From Endotrypanum monterogeii (taxonomy: Eukaryota > Euglenozoa > Kinetoplastea > Trypanosomatida > Trypanosomatidae): a DNA stretch of 64,000 bases. The stretch covers positions 1,141,249-1,205,248 of the forward strand of contig CM007315.1 in the NCBI GenBank assembly GCA_000333855.2. Reading direction: 5' to 3'. Position 1 is the first letter of the stretch. Each line of letters begins with the position of its first letter. Positions 9,806-20,559 of this stretch are shown one piece after another. The notes under the pieces were generated by a model, which worked only from the letters and a program-made list of their open reading frames with translations, was not told the origin of the DNA and made no database searches. The translations under genes and the position numbers were made by a program.

Positions 9806-10968
9806 TATGGTTGAGCCCAGTGTGTTCGGCACATCACATAAGATGGCGTGTATGTGCGTAGGGCGGAGGAGCACAAGAAAGAGCGAAGGGACGCGGAGAA
9901 AGGAAGAAATGGAAAAGACATCCAACACGTCATTCTGTGCGTACACAGAAAAAAAAAAGGTGAACCATCGAGTCGAAGCAGAAAGCGCTTGAGAATCCAC
10001 TAAAAAAAAAAAACAGAGCCACTTGGAGAGAAAAAGGATTGCGGCTGGTAGCTGCTGTTGGGGATCACGCTCTCTCCCCTCCCCCCCCCCCTCCCAGCCC
10101 CACACCGAGACGTAGAAATAATAATAATAATAATAATATGGGGGGGAGGTGCTGCGCTGAGTCTCTTCCTTAAAGCCTGATTCATGATCGGACATATTTA
10201 TCGTCTCGAAATGTCTTTTTGCTTAGAACATAACATCACAGACAAACAATAAAAAAGATATATATATAAATAAATATAAAGAGAGAGCCAAAACAAAGAC
10301 ACCCATGGCAAGTGAAACGGTAGAGAGGCGAGGGGATCGGAGAGGGCAGAAAAGACGGTGCCTTACCCTGCATGGCCACCCACCGATGAACACCCTCAAA
10401 GCCTACCGCAGACATCAAGCTCACAGAAACACACACGAACACACCAAAGACACGAGCCAACAATGATCTCTTTATCCATCATATCGATCAAAAAAAAAAA
10501 AACTCGTTGGAGGACACATCCACAAAAGAAAAAAAAAGAGACGGATGTCCTCTTCATTCTGTTTGTCATCGTTGGTTCCCGGGAACGACATCCACTCCAG
10601 GAGATAAGTCCCTCGCTGGATTCAGAGGCGCACTGAGCCGAGACGTGATGAGAAGTTACCGCACTCGTCAGGCATTCGCGATGCACGAGAGGAGTCTGGA
10701 AACACAAGAAATTCGTAAGAGAAATCCCAACGCCTACACTCGAAGCTCCAACGTACTAGGAGAATAAAATTTTCGGTGCGAAGAATCTACCTCGCTCCAT
10801 CAGAAGCCTTTTTTTTTTTTCAAGCAACAACACCGAAGTTGCGGCTGCAAACACACCACTCTAAGGGCGGCGGCAACAAAAGTGGTGCAGCAGCAACGAG
10901 TGAAGAGTTTGGAAATGAGAAACAGGCGGCGTAACCCTTGCTTCATCTGGTCTTTCCGTCCTTCACCC

Positions 10969-13900
10969 TCACTGCTCCTCCTGCTCCTCGGTGGGAGAAA
11001 ACTCCTGCGACGGCTGCTGAGTTGGATCGTAGGGCGCGCTCGCGCGTGAACTGGCCGCACCACCGAGGGAACCGAAGCGATCTCCGGTCGATGCGTCATA
11101 AGGATATGGCATACTTCCATGTTCACCAAGCGGGAGTTGAACATCACTACCACCGCCGGCACCAGGCATCGGCATTCCCGAGCTTGTCATAGGTGCGTAG
11201 CCGTATGCCGTGGAGTGGGCGACAGACTGAAGATGATATGAGGACAGCTCGGCATCAAGTGCACTGGTGCTCGGCAGCGCCGACGAGGCCAAGTACGTCG
11301 AGGCGCGAGAGAGGTGATGACTGCTGAGGTAATCATTCGTGTTCGAGGCGGCCAAAGCCGTTCCTATTGTCGTTGGGAGAACACTGCTGAACTGCACCGC
11401 GCTCGCCTCGATCGGGATGCCGCCGTACATGCCAGCGCCACCATGTCTCGGATACACAGAGGAGGTACCGACAGGAAGGGAACTGTTCTCATGCACCGTC
11501 GACGGCGGCCACTGGCCATGTGACCCCTGCAAGGTCGAGGAGCCCGGTGCGACAGACGCCTCTGTGTGGTACACGTTCGAGGTTCGTGTTTCCGTGGCTT
11601 TATCGAGCGGGACAACATGCTGGAGCTTGCCCATATCTAGCATGAGGTCAAAGAGGCCCGTACCAATGCGAGCCTGGTTACCCAGCACGAGATTTGCAGA
11701 CACGCCGCGCACTGGATCCTTCTCACCGAAGGCGGCCGCGGTCATGAGCACCTTCACCGTTTCCTCAAATGAGCACCGCATCAGCGGCCCCGATGTCTCG
11801 CTTCGATTGATGCCCGTGCGGCTGACCGCCATCAGGTAGCCGCGCTGGCACATGGTGTCGACCAGGATGGTGTAGTGCCTGTAGTTGATATTGAGCCCGT
11901 AGGCGAGGTACGCCTCGCGCAGCTCAGACAGCAGCTTGCCCCGCGCCGCCTCGATTCCGAGCACCGTCACCACCTCGGGGATCTTGTTGCTACTGGTCTG
12001 CGAGAAATCGATAATGTTCTTCCCCTCATTGTTCACGACGCCGACGAATATACGCTGAAGCGCTGTGCCTTCCGTATCCACCATCCAACTCGACTCGTTT
12101 TTGATCCCGCCTGTCTCGGGGTCAACGCGAAACGTGTTTCCCTCTTTGAGCAGAGTCTTCTTGATGCCGGGAATACCGCGCAGGTGAACGCTCTGGAGAA
12201 GCTGCGCAACCGCCTTCGTCAGCGCGGGCACCGAGTCCGCCCCCGTGCACTTGCGCGGGCGTAGCCGCACGATGCGCTGGCCGTCATTCTCCATGTTTGC
12301 CTGGACCGTGTAGCTGTCATCCACCTGGCGGATGGCACTCTTCACATCTTTCATGTTGAGTCGCTTGTCGTTAAAAAGATCGTTGTCGAGGATGAGCCGT
12401 GCAATAAAAGGTGACGGTGGCTGCTCGGCATCTTGCTCGTCCTCCTCCTCATTCATGACGGCCTGCTCCCACCGGAGCATTTCTTCATCCTCGGCAACAA
12501 CTGTGTGACGTGTGTCAGGGTCATAGATGATCTGCACAGTCGTTGTGATGTTTGCCAGTGTGCAGTATTCAATGAACTGCTGCGCCTCCTGCGCCTTGTT
12601 GCGCTTCTGATACTCGCGAATAAGACACACGGAAACGCTCGCGTTGCGTTGGTTTTTGCTCACATTTAACAGCTCGAGCAGCCGCGGTACGCCGAGGGTC
12701 ACGTTTTTGGACGAAATACCGGCATTGTGGAAGGTATTGAGGGTCATCTGAGTTGCCGGCTCCCCGCAGGACTGTGCGGCGATCGCCCCGATGATCTCGC
12801 CTGGTGTGATGAGTGACTGCTGGTACTTGGTTCGGATCTCCTTTAACAAGTACTCAAACGCCTTATCGTTCAATCTGTACTCCTTCAGCACACGTTTGGA
12901 TCCGAGAATCTGGCGCAAGTGAATCCCAAAAAGCGTCAAGGCCCTCTCCACGCGCTGCTGGCTGAGCAAGTTCGTGAAGCGGCCGCTGTATTCCTTATGA
13001 TAGGATGGAAACAGCTGCACGATATCCTCCTGCAGCTGCCGCACGCGGTCGATGACCGTGATGGGGTTGAGGTTCGACACCTGACTGCGCTTACCCATAG
13101 TCGTACGCGCGTTCTGAATAAGCCGCGCAACGTTCACGGGCAGGTTCATCTTGAGCTTGTTCTTGTCCTCCATGTCAATGACGAGGCGCGAGGTTGCGCG
13201 GTCTTTCATCAGCTGCTCGAACTCCCCCTGGAGCTTCAACACGCTTTGCGGGTCGCGAAGGAGAGAGTCGCGCACAAAAGGATCCATATAGTGACCGCCC
13301 ATGTTTTCTGAAAAGATTCCCTCGTCATTGTACTCGTAGCGGTATTTATCTGACATCTCGCAGTTCGTCATGTGCGGGATCGGGAAGGCCTGGTTGCCCT
13401 CAATGCGGGCTCCGTCCAGACCATCCTCGCCGTATGCGAGCTGAATGAGTTCTTGATTCGCATTTCGCACCGTTCCATCGTACGACGCGTGCACGTCCTC
13501 CAACGCCTTGACAAGTTTTCGCTGAAGATACCCGGTATCGGACGTCTTGACGGCTGTGTCGATGAGCCCCTCACGCCCGGCCATGGTGTGGAAGTAGAAC
13601 TCGTGTGGCTGCAGCCCTTCAACGTACCCGCGGGTGGCCATGCCACGAGACGTTTCCCCGTAGTCGTCCAACATGAAATGGGGCAGAGTGCGGCGACGAA
13701 ATCCAAACGGGATGCGACTGCCGGCGACGTTCTGCTGCCCAACAAACACGGCGATCTGACAAATATTCAGATCACTGCCTTTGCTACCAGCCTCAATCAT
13801 CACCTTAAAGCTATTCGTGCGGCGCACGTTACTCAGCGCCTTCTTCGCCGCCTCCTCACGGCACTTGTTCAACGCACTGTTCACGTCCGCCTCGAAGGAC

Positions 13901-15972
13901 TGCAACAGCGACATACCAGCCTTTCGGGTCAGCTTACCGTTGTTGGCGGCAGCGCCAATTTTTTCCACGGACTGACGTGTCTTGTGCAGCACGTTGTTCA
14001 TCTCCCTGAGCGTCGTCGCATCCGCCACTGTATCCTGCACGCCGACTGAAAAGGCAAAGCAGTAGTTGAAGTATGTCGTGATGCGCTGCACGCCGTTGAT
14101 AAACTTAGCTACCTCGTCTGACCCACGCTCGTTGAATATCACGTGAATCAGCGACCCAGGGGCGGCGCCGACGACACCCTTCGTGATGGCGCCGACCAGC
14201 AGCTGGCCGCGCTGTATCATGATTTTCTTGTCGTTGTGGGGAAAAGGTGGCTTGTCGTACGGAGAGGCGGGGTGGTTCACCTCGGGAAGAATCAGCGAGA
14301 AGATCTGCTTTCCCGTCCACAAGGGACGCGGCGCGAGGATGGCCGGGATGGGCAACTCCCACAGATCCAACCAAAGTGCAACGCTCTGAATAAAATATTT
14401 ATCAACAAAGGTATCCTTGTCGGTGAGACGGTAGCTCCCGAGCAAGCTGTCTTGCACAATACCCATGCACGGCGCCGACTTGTTGGGCGACACAAAGTTC
14501 TTTGGCACCATCATCATCTCAATGAGCTCCGCCTTCGTGAGGAGCGATTGTGGCACGTGGAGGTTCATTTCGTCGCCGTCAAAGTCAGCGTTGTACGGAG
14601 TGGTGCAGGAGAGGTTAAGGCGAAATGTGTTGTAGTTGAGCACCCGCACGCGGTGCCCCATCATACTCATGCGGTGCAGCGTCGGCTGTCGGTTGAACAG
14701 CACCACGTCTCCATCAATGACGTGACGCTCGACTACGTCGCCAACGTCGAGATTGACGAGGCTGCGGTCCTTCACGAGCGCCAGCTTTGTTACGTTCCCG
14801 TTCGGCCGGATGATGTAGTTCGCCGAGGGATATGTGGTGCGCTGCACAAACTCCGTCAGTCGCTTCTTGTTGATCACGTTTACGCGCTCGGGGAAAGTCA
14901 ACGTCATGGCCACAGAGACGGGTACGCCGACCTCATCGACGTCGATGTTCGGATCGCCGGTGATGACAGTACGCGCTGAAAAATCGACGCGCTTGCCCAT
15001 CAAATTTCCACGCAGACGACCGTACTTTCCCTTCAGCCGCTCAGTGAGCGACTTGAGCTTCTTAGTGTCCCCCACCTTGGCGGGTTTGTAGAAGGTGGAC
15101 GCGTTGTTGAAGAACGTGGCCACGTGTTCTTGCAAGAGTGCACGCGAGCGGTCCACAGCGGCCTTGACACCGGACTCCTTGTCCTTCCGCAGCTGAATGT
15201 TGCGCTTCACGATGGACATGATTTGATGGGTGAGCTCATCATCCGACTTGGCAGACCCGAAGGAGACAGCAGGGCGAACTTGAGGTGGAGGAATGGGCAG
15301 CACCGTGAGAATTAAGTCGCGAGGGTGGCAAAAACGGGGATCGAAGCCCATAACGAGGGCGTCGCTGTCTGAGACGCGGTCCAGCACCTGCCTCGCGTTA
15401 TCTGCGTGCCAGACGTAATCTTGTTCCTCCTGTGTAACTTTGATCTGCAGGCCCGGGTAGATGCCAAGAAAACGACCGATACGTGGCTGGCGCCCCTTTC
15501 CCTCACAGCCCTGGATGTCCTTGCTGCGCTTACAGACGCTGCCACAGAGCTTGGCGACCATGCGCAGGCGGTTCAGACCCTGCAGGTGCGCCACCTTCTT
15601 CAGCTCCGAGGGATCGTTGGTGTCCATCAAAAGTGAGCCGCAGTACTTGCAGACACACTTCAACGCGATCAGCACAACATCAAAAACATTTATGTTGAAG
15701 ATTGGCTCGGCCAACTCCACGTAGCCGAAGTGCCCCGGACACTCCGGGTGCTTCAAACCGCAGGTCTCACAGCTGTACTCGAAATCGGTGGTACCCATTC
15801 GCAGATCGTTGATGCCGCCCCGCACTGGTTGACCGTGCTCGTACGACTTGGCGTGCTCGATGAGGCATTTGGCGTAAGCTTTGATTTGAGGCTCTTTGAA
15901 CACCTCAAACTGAACGTCGTGCACCTTCTGCAGCGGCATCTGCGAAGGTGGGAGAGGTGCGCCGCCGGACAT
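10969..15972 (-). CDS. RPB1: RNA polymerase II largest subunit (RPB1)
   Basis: This 1667-residue protein is the largest, catalytic subunit of nuclear RNA polymerase II. The N-terminal zinc clamp has C68, C71, C78 and H81 (CETCGLKHPECPGH). The active-site magnesium loop NADFDGDEMN has Asp at 463, 465 and 467. The bridge-helix region (EFYFHTMAGREGLIDTAVKT) and trigger loop (GEPATQMTLNTFHNAG) are intact. Pol II rather than Pol III or I is shown by KNVTLGVPRLLELLNVSKN after the trigger loop, GSLIHVIF, and GFRRRTLPHFMLDDYG. The last ~220 residues form a tail rich in Ser, Tyr, Pro and Gly without the YSPTSPS heptad, as known for trypanosomatid RPB1. I placed the start at the ATG at 15972. The open frame runs 15 codons further upstream but begins at a non-ATG codon and encodes only basic residues from an A-rich leader. 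Confidence 0.95.
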   Translation of the reverse strand: MSGGAPLPPSQMPLQKVHDVQFEVFKEPQIKAYAKCLIEHAKSYEHGQPVRGGINDLRMGTTDFEYSCETCGLKHPECPGHFGYVELAEPIFNINVFDVVLIALKCVCKYCGSLLMDTNDPSELKKVAHLQGLNRLRMVAKLCGSVCKRSKDIQGCEGKGRQPRIGRFLGIYPGLQIKVTQEEQDYVWHADNARQVLDRVSDSDALVMGFDPRFCHPRDLILTVLPIPPPQVRPAVSFGSAKSDDELTHQIMSIVKRNIQLRKDKESGVKAAVDRSRALLQEHVATFFNNASTFYKPAKVGDTKKLKSLTERLKGKYGRLRGNLMGKRVDFSARTVITGDPNIDVDEVGVPVSVAMTLTFPERVNVINKKRLTEFVQRTTYPSANYIIRPNGNVTKLALVKDRSLVNLDVGDVVERHVIDGDVVLFNRQPTLHRMSMMGHRVRVLNYNTFRLNLSCTTPYNADFDGDEMNLHVPQSLLTKAELIEMMMVPKNFVSPNKSAPCMGIVQDSLLGSYRLTDKDTFVDKYFIQSVALWLDLWELPIPAILAPRPLWTGKQIFSLILPEVNHPASPYDKPPFPHNDKKIMIQRGQLLVGAITKGVVGAAPGSLIHVIFNERGSDEVAKFINGVQRITTYFNYCFAFSVGVQDTVADATTLREMNNVLHKTRQSVEKIGAAANNGKLTRKAGMSLLQSFEADVNSALNKCREEAAKKALSNVRRTNSFKVMIEAGSKGSDLNICQIAVFVGQQNVAGSRIPFGFRRRTLPHFMLDDYGETSRGMATRGYVEGLQPHEFYFHTMAGREGLIDTAVKTSDTGYLQRKLVKALEDVHASYDGTVRNANQELIQLAYGEDGLDGARIEGNQAFPIPHMTNCEMSDKYRYEYNDEGIFSENMGGHYMDPFVRDSLLRDPQSVLKLQGEFEQLMKDRATSRLVIDMEDKNKLKMNLPVNVARLIQNARTTMGKRSQVSNLNPITVIDRVRQLQEDIVQLFPSYHKEYSGRFTNLLSQQRVERALTLFGIHLRQILGSKRVLKEYRLNDKAFEYLLKEIRTKYQQSLITPGEIIGAIAAQSCGEPATQMTLNTFHNAGISSKNVTLGVPRLLELLNVSKNQRNASVSVCLIREYQKRNKAQEAQQFIEYCTLANITTTVQIIYDPDTRHTVVAEDEEMLRWEQAVMNEEEDEQDAEQPPSPFIARLILDNDLFNDKRLNMKDVKSAIRQVDDSYTVQANMENDGQRIVRLRPRKCTGADSVPALTKAVAQLLQSVHLRGIPGIKKTLLKEGNTFRVDPETGGIKNESSWMVDTEGTALQRIFVGVVNNEGKNIIDFSQTSSNKIPEVVTVLGIEAARGKLLSELREAYLAYGLNINYRHYTILVDTMCQRGYLMAVSRTGINRSETSGPLMRCSFEETVKVLMTAAAFGEKDPVRGVSANLVLGNQARIGTGLFDLMLDMGKLQHVVPLDKATETRTSNVYHTEASVAPGSSTLQGSHGQWPPSTVHENSSLPVGTSSVYPRHGGAGMYGGIPIEASAVQFSSVLPTTIGTALAASNTNDYLSSHHLSRASTYLASSALPSTSALDAELSSYHLQSVAHSTAYGYAPMTSSGMPMPGAGGGSDVQLPLGEHGSMPYPYDASTGDRFGSLGGAASSRASAPYDPTQQPSQEFSPTEEQEEQ

Positions 15973-17146
15973 CTTTTTTTTTTTTCTTGTTTTCAAAAAT
16001 GTCTTTCTGTTCTTCAAGGAGAGTGTCAGTGATCACACGATGGAAAAAAAAAAAAAAGGTAGCGAGATGAACAATGGTGCAGCGAAGTACTTCACAGAAA
16101 GAAAAAAAAGAGTCAGCGGGTGTGTATTTAATAATTTCTCAAATGAAATGCATCACACACACACACACACACACACACAGAGAGAGACGCACACGCGCGC
16201 GATGATGATGTATCTATATATAATTTTTTTTTTTTATTATAGTGTGTCTTCCTCTGTAGAGTGACTCTCTCTTCCCCACCGACGCTGCTTTAGCACACCT
16301 TTGCAAAAAATAATAATTGAGATCAAGGCGGTCTCTATGAGTTTGGGCCGCCTTGGTGACCCACCCAGAGAACACGAGTGGCAGCCGTGTCGCTTGCCAG
16401 ACAAACAAAACAAATCACTGAGTAAACGTGGTATACGAAAAGAGAGGACATACAAAGAAACACACACACATATTTATATTTATATATTTATATATATTTA
16501 TATATTTATATATTTATATATATTTATATATTTATATATTTATATATTTATATATTTATATACATATATACATATATATATATACATATATTTATACAGG
16601 TGCGTGATCCCCCCCCCCGGCAGTCGTCGAAGATGTGAACCGCAAACGTGAATTCATGTGAAGAAAAGACGGGAAAACGGAGGACAGATACGGCAACGAG
16701 AGATGTCACGAAGAAATTGACCGACATCCAGATGGGGCGTGGGCGTGGGTGGGTGGAAGTACGGTGCACATGGATGACTTGGAGCTGTGATTGCCTCATC
16801 ACATCCCTTCAAAGTCATATTATTCGTCAGGAGCACAAGAAAGCTCTAGTAGCCAACGTGCGTAGACTAATCATATGATGTAGAGTTCATAAAGATACAA
16901 GAAATAAGAGAAAGCACGCCGCGACACAGAGAGATCGCAGAACAAAGTGTATCGACTATCTATATTATATTTATATATATTTATATATATATTCACTGCG
17001 TATGTGTGAGGGAAAGAATAGCTCAGGACATCGATCGAGGTATCGCACGACGGCTATGCAGCGTACCCCAGAACCTACTCTACATCTCCATCCGAACACG
17101 CGCACAGACACACACACGCATCTTTCCCTACGGTAGCACTGGAGAA
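15973..17146. other. Intergenic region between the fluoride channel and RPB1
   Basis: No gene is supported. A 14-nt poly-A run near 16044-16057 is a poly-T tract for the minus-strand transcript and may direct trans-splicing of RPB1. The rest holds a (CA)n tract at about 16154-16179 and the TATATTTA minisatellite at 16471-16597. Confidence 0.6.
16471..16597. repeat. TATATTTA-type AT minisatellite
   Basis: About 125 bp built from alternating units of TATATTTA and TATATATATTTA, giving pure A/T DNA with a regular 8- and 12-bp pattern, ending in TATACA variants. It is longer and more structured than the simple (TA)n tracts elsewhere in the window. A shorter run of the same kind lies near 16961-16993. 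Confidence 0.85.
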
Positions 17147-18283
17147 TCAGTTCATGGAGCGGTGATAATTTTGGGGCCGCCCAATGCCAGCTATCAACAG
17201 GCTGACGCCTACCGTTATCAGTGCATAGATGTAGGCAGGTAAAATTCTTCCTCCGCGGTAGAAGTGAACAATCTCATTGACAAGAGAGGAGACGGTGGAC
17301 AGAGCGCCACAGATGCCCTGCTGCACCACCACATACCACTCGTTGGAGATGTGCGTAAGCTCCATGTTAAGCATAATGATGGCGAGCAGCACACCGAGAA
17401 TGTTGGCAACCAGCGTACCCAGTGGGAACTGGGCCAGATACGCCTTCTTATTAAGAAAAATGGATAAAAGAAAACGAGTCACCGCGCCTGCAGGAGCAAC
17501 CACCACCGTGCGTACGCTGTCGGTTGAGATGTCTACAATATTTCCCTTGTTGATCTGCACCTGGACAAGAAGCGGTGCGAGGATGGAGGCAAGCACCAAA
17601 AGAAAAAAACAAACTGTATCGATAATGCGCAACACAGATGGGTGCGCGGACCACGTTTCCCAGGGACACCCAATGAGATACGCGCAGCACCACCGCACAC
17701 CACGCCCGCAGTCGCCGCCCCACAGGAAAAAAACAAAAGGCATTGTAGCACCGAGGAGAAGGTGCTCGAGGGCCTCGGCAGCCGTGCTCTGAGACATCAG
17801 CGCCACCACCCATGCACTAAACGTCGTAAAGCTTCCTAAGAAACCAACGCACAGAGAACGGCAGACGAGGGGAAGCGTGGGCTCGGGCGGGAGTACCGTC
17901 ACAGCGAACCCCATCAAACAACTCCCGAGAGTGTTGGGCATGAGGTAGCTGTACTTGGCAAAAAATAAACTCTTCGTGAAGGTCTTCTGTGAGACGACAC
18001 GGGCTGCATTTCCGCCAACCCCAGATGCAGCCACGGCCAGACACGAGACTAATAGCAGAACATGCGGAGGCCATCGCGCCGTGTACGCGGTCGCTTCCAA
18101 CGACGCTGGTGGCCGTGGAGACGCACCTGTACAACTGACCTCCTGCCCGCCTCCGATAGCTGAGCCATCCGGAACCTCCACGTCATCAGGAGCGCTTTTA
18201 GGACAACGGCCATTGAGCGGAGCAGTGGGTGACAATGCCTTTGGTATGGCAACATCTGGGGACGATATTCCTCCGGTCTCCAT
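17147..18283 (-). CDS. FEX: Two-domain fluoride export channel (FEX/CrcB family)
   Basis: This 378-residue membrane protein is a fused-duplicate fluoride channel, the eukaryotic FEX form of bacterial CrcB/Fluc, expected to export fluoride across the plasma membrane. A ~70-residue soluble N-terminus precedes the first CrcB repeat (GGNAAR near 90-95, PNTLGS 116-121, GFLGSFTTFS 147-156). A linking membrane helix inverts the topology. The second repeat has GAVTRF (266-271), LGTLVANILG (288-297) and GICGALSTVSS (323-333). The second-repeat GxxGxxSTxSS motif has Ser-Thr-Val in place of Thr-Thr-Phe, a departure from the pore Phe seen in the first repeat; asymmetry between halves is usual in FEX proteins. 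The open frame upstream begins at GTG, so I chose the ATG at 18283, which lies 26 nt after a strong pyrimidine tract and AG. Confidence 0.88.
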   Translation of the reverse strand: METGGISSPDVAIPKALSPTAPLNGRCPKSAPDDVEVPDGSAIGGGQEVSCTGASPRPPASLEATAYTARWPPHVLLLVSCLAVAASGVGGNAARVVSQKTFTKSLFFAKYSYLMPNTLGSCLMGFAVTVLPPEPTLPLVCRSLCVGFLGSFTTFSAWVVALMSQSTAAEALEHLLLGATMPFVFFLWGGDCGRGVRWCCAYLIGCPWETWSAHPSVLRIIDTVCFFLLVLASILAPLLVQVQINKGNIVDISTDSVRTVVVAPAGAVTRFLLSIFLNKKAYLAQFPLGTLVANILGVLLAIIMLNMELTHISNEWYVVVQQGICGALSTVSSLVNEIVHFYRGGRILPAYIYALITVGVSLLIAGIGRPQNYHRSMN

Positions 18284-18308
18284 CGCATCTGCACCACACA
18301 CCTCGCGC

Positions 18309-18310
18309 CT
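18309..18310 (-). promoter_or_regulatory. Candidate spliced-leader acceptor AG for the fluoride channel gene
   Basis: On the minus strand a long CT-rich tract (18317-18375) is followed by TTTCTCTGAG, about 26 nt upstream of the chosen ATG. It supports the ATG at 18283 over the longer non-ATG frame. Confidence 0.5.
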
Positions 18311-20559
18311 CAGAGAAAGACAACCATAGAGCCCGTCAGCGAGAGAGGGGGAGAGAGAGAAAGAGAGGGGATTGAAGGACGACGGCAGCCCACAACACCG
18401 GCAGCAGATAAAGTGGAAGGATTAGTTGAGCTGATGTTGCTATTTTTTTGTTTTTCGCTGATATTGCCAAGGAGGGCAAGCTCTATTATATGCTTTGAAT
18501 AAATACGCTGGAGAAAGGAGAGGAGGAAGGGATGAGGAGGCAGCGTATTATTTTGTTTACGCGACAATGCGCATTGAGGCGTCAAAACAACATCCAAGGC
18601 ACAGCTTTGTCATTTTCTGTATCTTGATGCACACGTATACACCTGTCAACACAAAAGCAAAGCAGAGAAGCGGGTGGAGACACTCTGTCCATTCTTGGCG
18701 AGAGAACGACCATGTGTTTGGCTAGATGGTTATGTTAGTAGAGAACATTTGTGATAGAGAAGCAACACCAACATCGACATCAACGGCAGCGGCCACAGCA
18801 GCACAGGAGACACACACACAAAAGAAAAAACCCCTCCTGATAAAAAAAGGGGAGAAGGGGAAGGGGAAACCATCGAGGATAACACACGAACAAAACGTAG
18901 TCGGGAAGAAGGCCCTCCCCCCAAAAAAAAAGGGAAACACACTCCCCTCACGTATTAGCGAGGATACGCTCTCTCCATCACCCCTCAAGCCTCTCCAACA
19001 CGCACATACCCATACCCATACACAGACAGAAGCGATAACACAGACTACACACAACTCCTTTCAAAGACCCGCGCGCGGCGGTGAGCCAACTGTACACACC
19101 AAGAGGAAGCGAATGCAGTCGGAAAGAAGCGAGAAAAAAAGGGGGACTATTAAAAAGTAGAAAAACCGAACGAGAAAATTTTCTGTACATCACCGGCCCG
19201 CCCGCCCCCTCCTCCTTTTCCCTGTAGCCCCTCCCCCCTCCCCCACCCACGACAAGATCGCTTTAAGAACCGTGTTCAACTCTTCTTGACATTGACCGTT
19301 TTTTTTTTTTTTTCATGGGGGAAGAAATAGATGTGAAAAAGGGGGGAGGGAGGGAGAAGAGGGGTGGTGGTGGTTGAGCTAAGTGAGGCACACATCCTCT
19401 GCTCCCCGTCTGTGCATGTGCTGAGCTCGTATTGGCCCTCCCCTCTTGATCCTTTGTGATTGTTGAAGAAATGCAGGGGAAAGAGATGAAGATTGAACAA
19501 AGACGACACGCCGCTGGCCCACGCGGCAGAGTGGGTAGATGAGTGCGGTTGGTGGATTTCACGATCAAAGCTTCGCTGAGTAATAAACAGGGTTCCGTTG
19601 TGGTTGGGCCCTCACTCAAGTGAAACTCGTATGTATACAGATATATATATAGATATATAGATAGATATATGTAAAAAAAAAAAACAGACAGCACACCTCC
19701 ACATTTCCCATCCGACGATTCCATTTTTGACAGATGCGTAGAAAGTATGGGCCGAAAAAGTGCTGCACGATGGGAGTGAGTGTGGCTAAGGAGGGGACGG
19801 AGGCGGATCGGCGGTTCCGCGATACTCTATGCGACAGATATAAAACACAAAGAAAGACAGTCGATACATTTCTGTACAAGAAGATCAGGTCAAATTCTTG
19901 CAGTTCTCGAAATGAGGTGAAGTGGAGGGAATGGGAGCACCAAGAAACTCATATAAACAGATCTCGCGAGAGACAAAATATCCGAAGATAAAAAGGGGGG
20001 AGGCAAAATGAGAAAACGGGCGCATGCGTCCACCGCTTACTCAGCCGCCCTCCCGGACAGACAGGAATACACAGCAATACTATAGCAACAATAGAACAGA
20101 GCAAAGACAAGGAAGGGGGGAAGAAGTTCTATAGATTTTTTTCTTTTTTTTTTCACTCAAAAGAAAAAAAAAGGCAAACAAAAAGAGGTGCCATGAGAAG
20201 AAATTCTTAGCACGCATAGAGAAGTCCAGCGAACAGACACCTGTGTGCATGTAAGACTGTGTAGTTGTAAGGAAACACCAAAACATCAGACATTCAGAAG
20301 AACAGACGGGTCCTTGAAAGGGCGCAAGAACAAGTGCATCTGCATCTGTGCACCGCGAGACACCAGCCAGGGCGAGCGAGAGGAGTGACAAGGGAAAGAC
20401 GAGCGCCCAAGGTCACACAAAAAAGGTCTCGACACAAATAGCAAAAAATTGAAAAAGACGACACGGTGAAACAACAGACATTAAAAAAAAAAAACAGATC
20501 AAATTCGTGATAGACATGTTCAATGACTTGACAATCACTGATGTTCATCTCCCCCCCTC
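18311..20559. other. Intergenic region upstream of FEX
   Basis: No gene is supported over about 2.2 kb. It contains poly-A, poly-G and poly-T runs, a short (TA/GATA) tract near 19640-19670, and the 3' UTR of the phosphatase gene on its right side. Frames in the region translate homopolymers. Confidence 0.55.

Larger units (their letters stand above)
9645..10968. other. Intergenic region between RPB1 and calreticulin
   Basis: No gene is supported. It holds adjoining (TA)n and (GA)n tracts at 9756-9805, an (AAT)n tract at about 10117-10138 and several poly-A/C runs. It should contain the RPB1 3' UTR and the calreticulin 5' splice region. Confidence 0.6.

Noticed and set aside
14143..14979. 278-codon plus-strand frame inside RPB1
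   Set aside because: It is antisense to the conserved RPB1 catalytic core and has no family features; a shadow frame of GC-rich coding DNA.
10969..16017. Assignment as RNA polymerase III largest subunit
   Set aside because: The absence of a heptad tail can suggest Pol III, but trypanosomatid Pol II also lacks heptads. The block after the trigger loop (KNVTLGVPRL) and the GSLIHVIF segment are Pol II-like, and the C-terminal Ser/Tyr/Pro tail is absent from Pol III.
15973..16017. N-terminal 15-codon extension of RPB1
   Set aside because: It starts at a TTG codon and encodes only basic residues from an A-rich leader; the ATG at 15972 is better.
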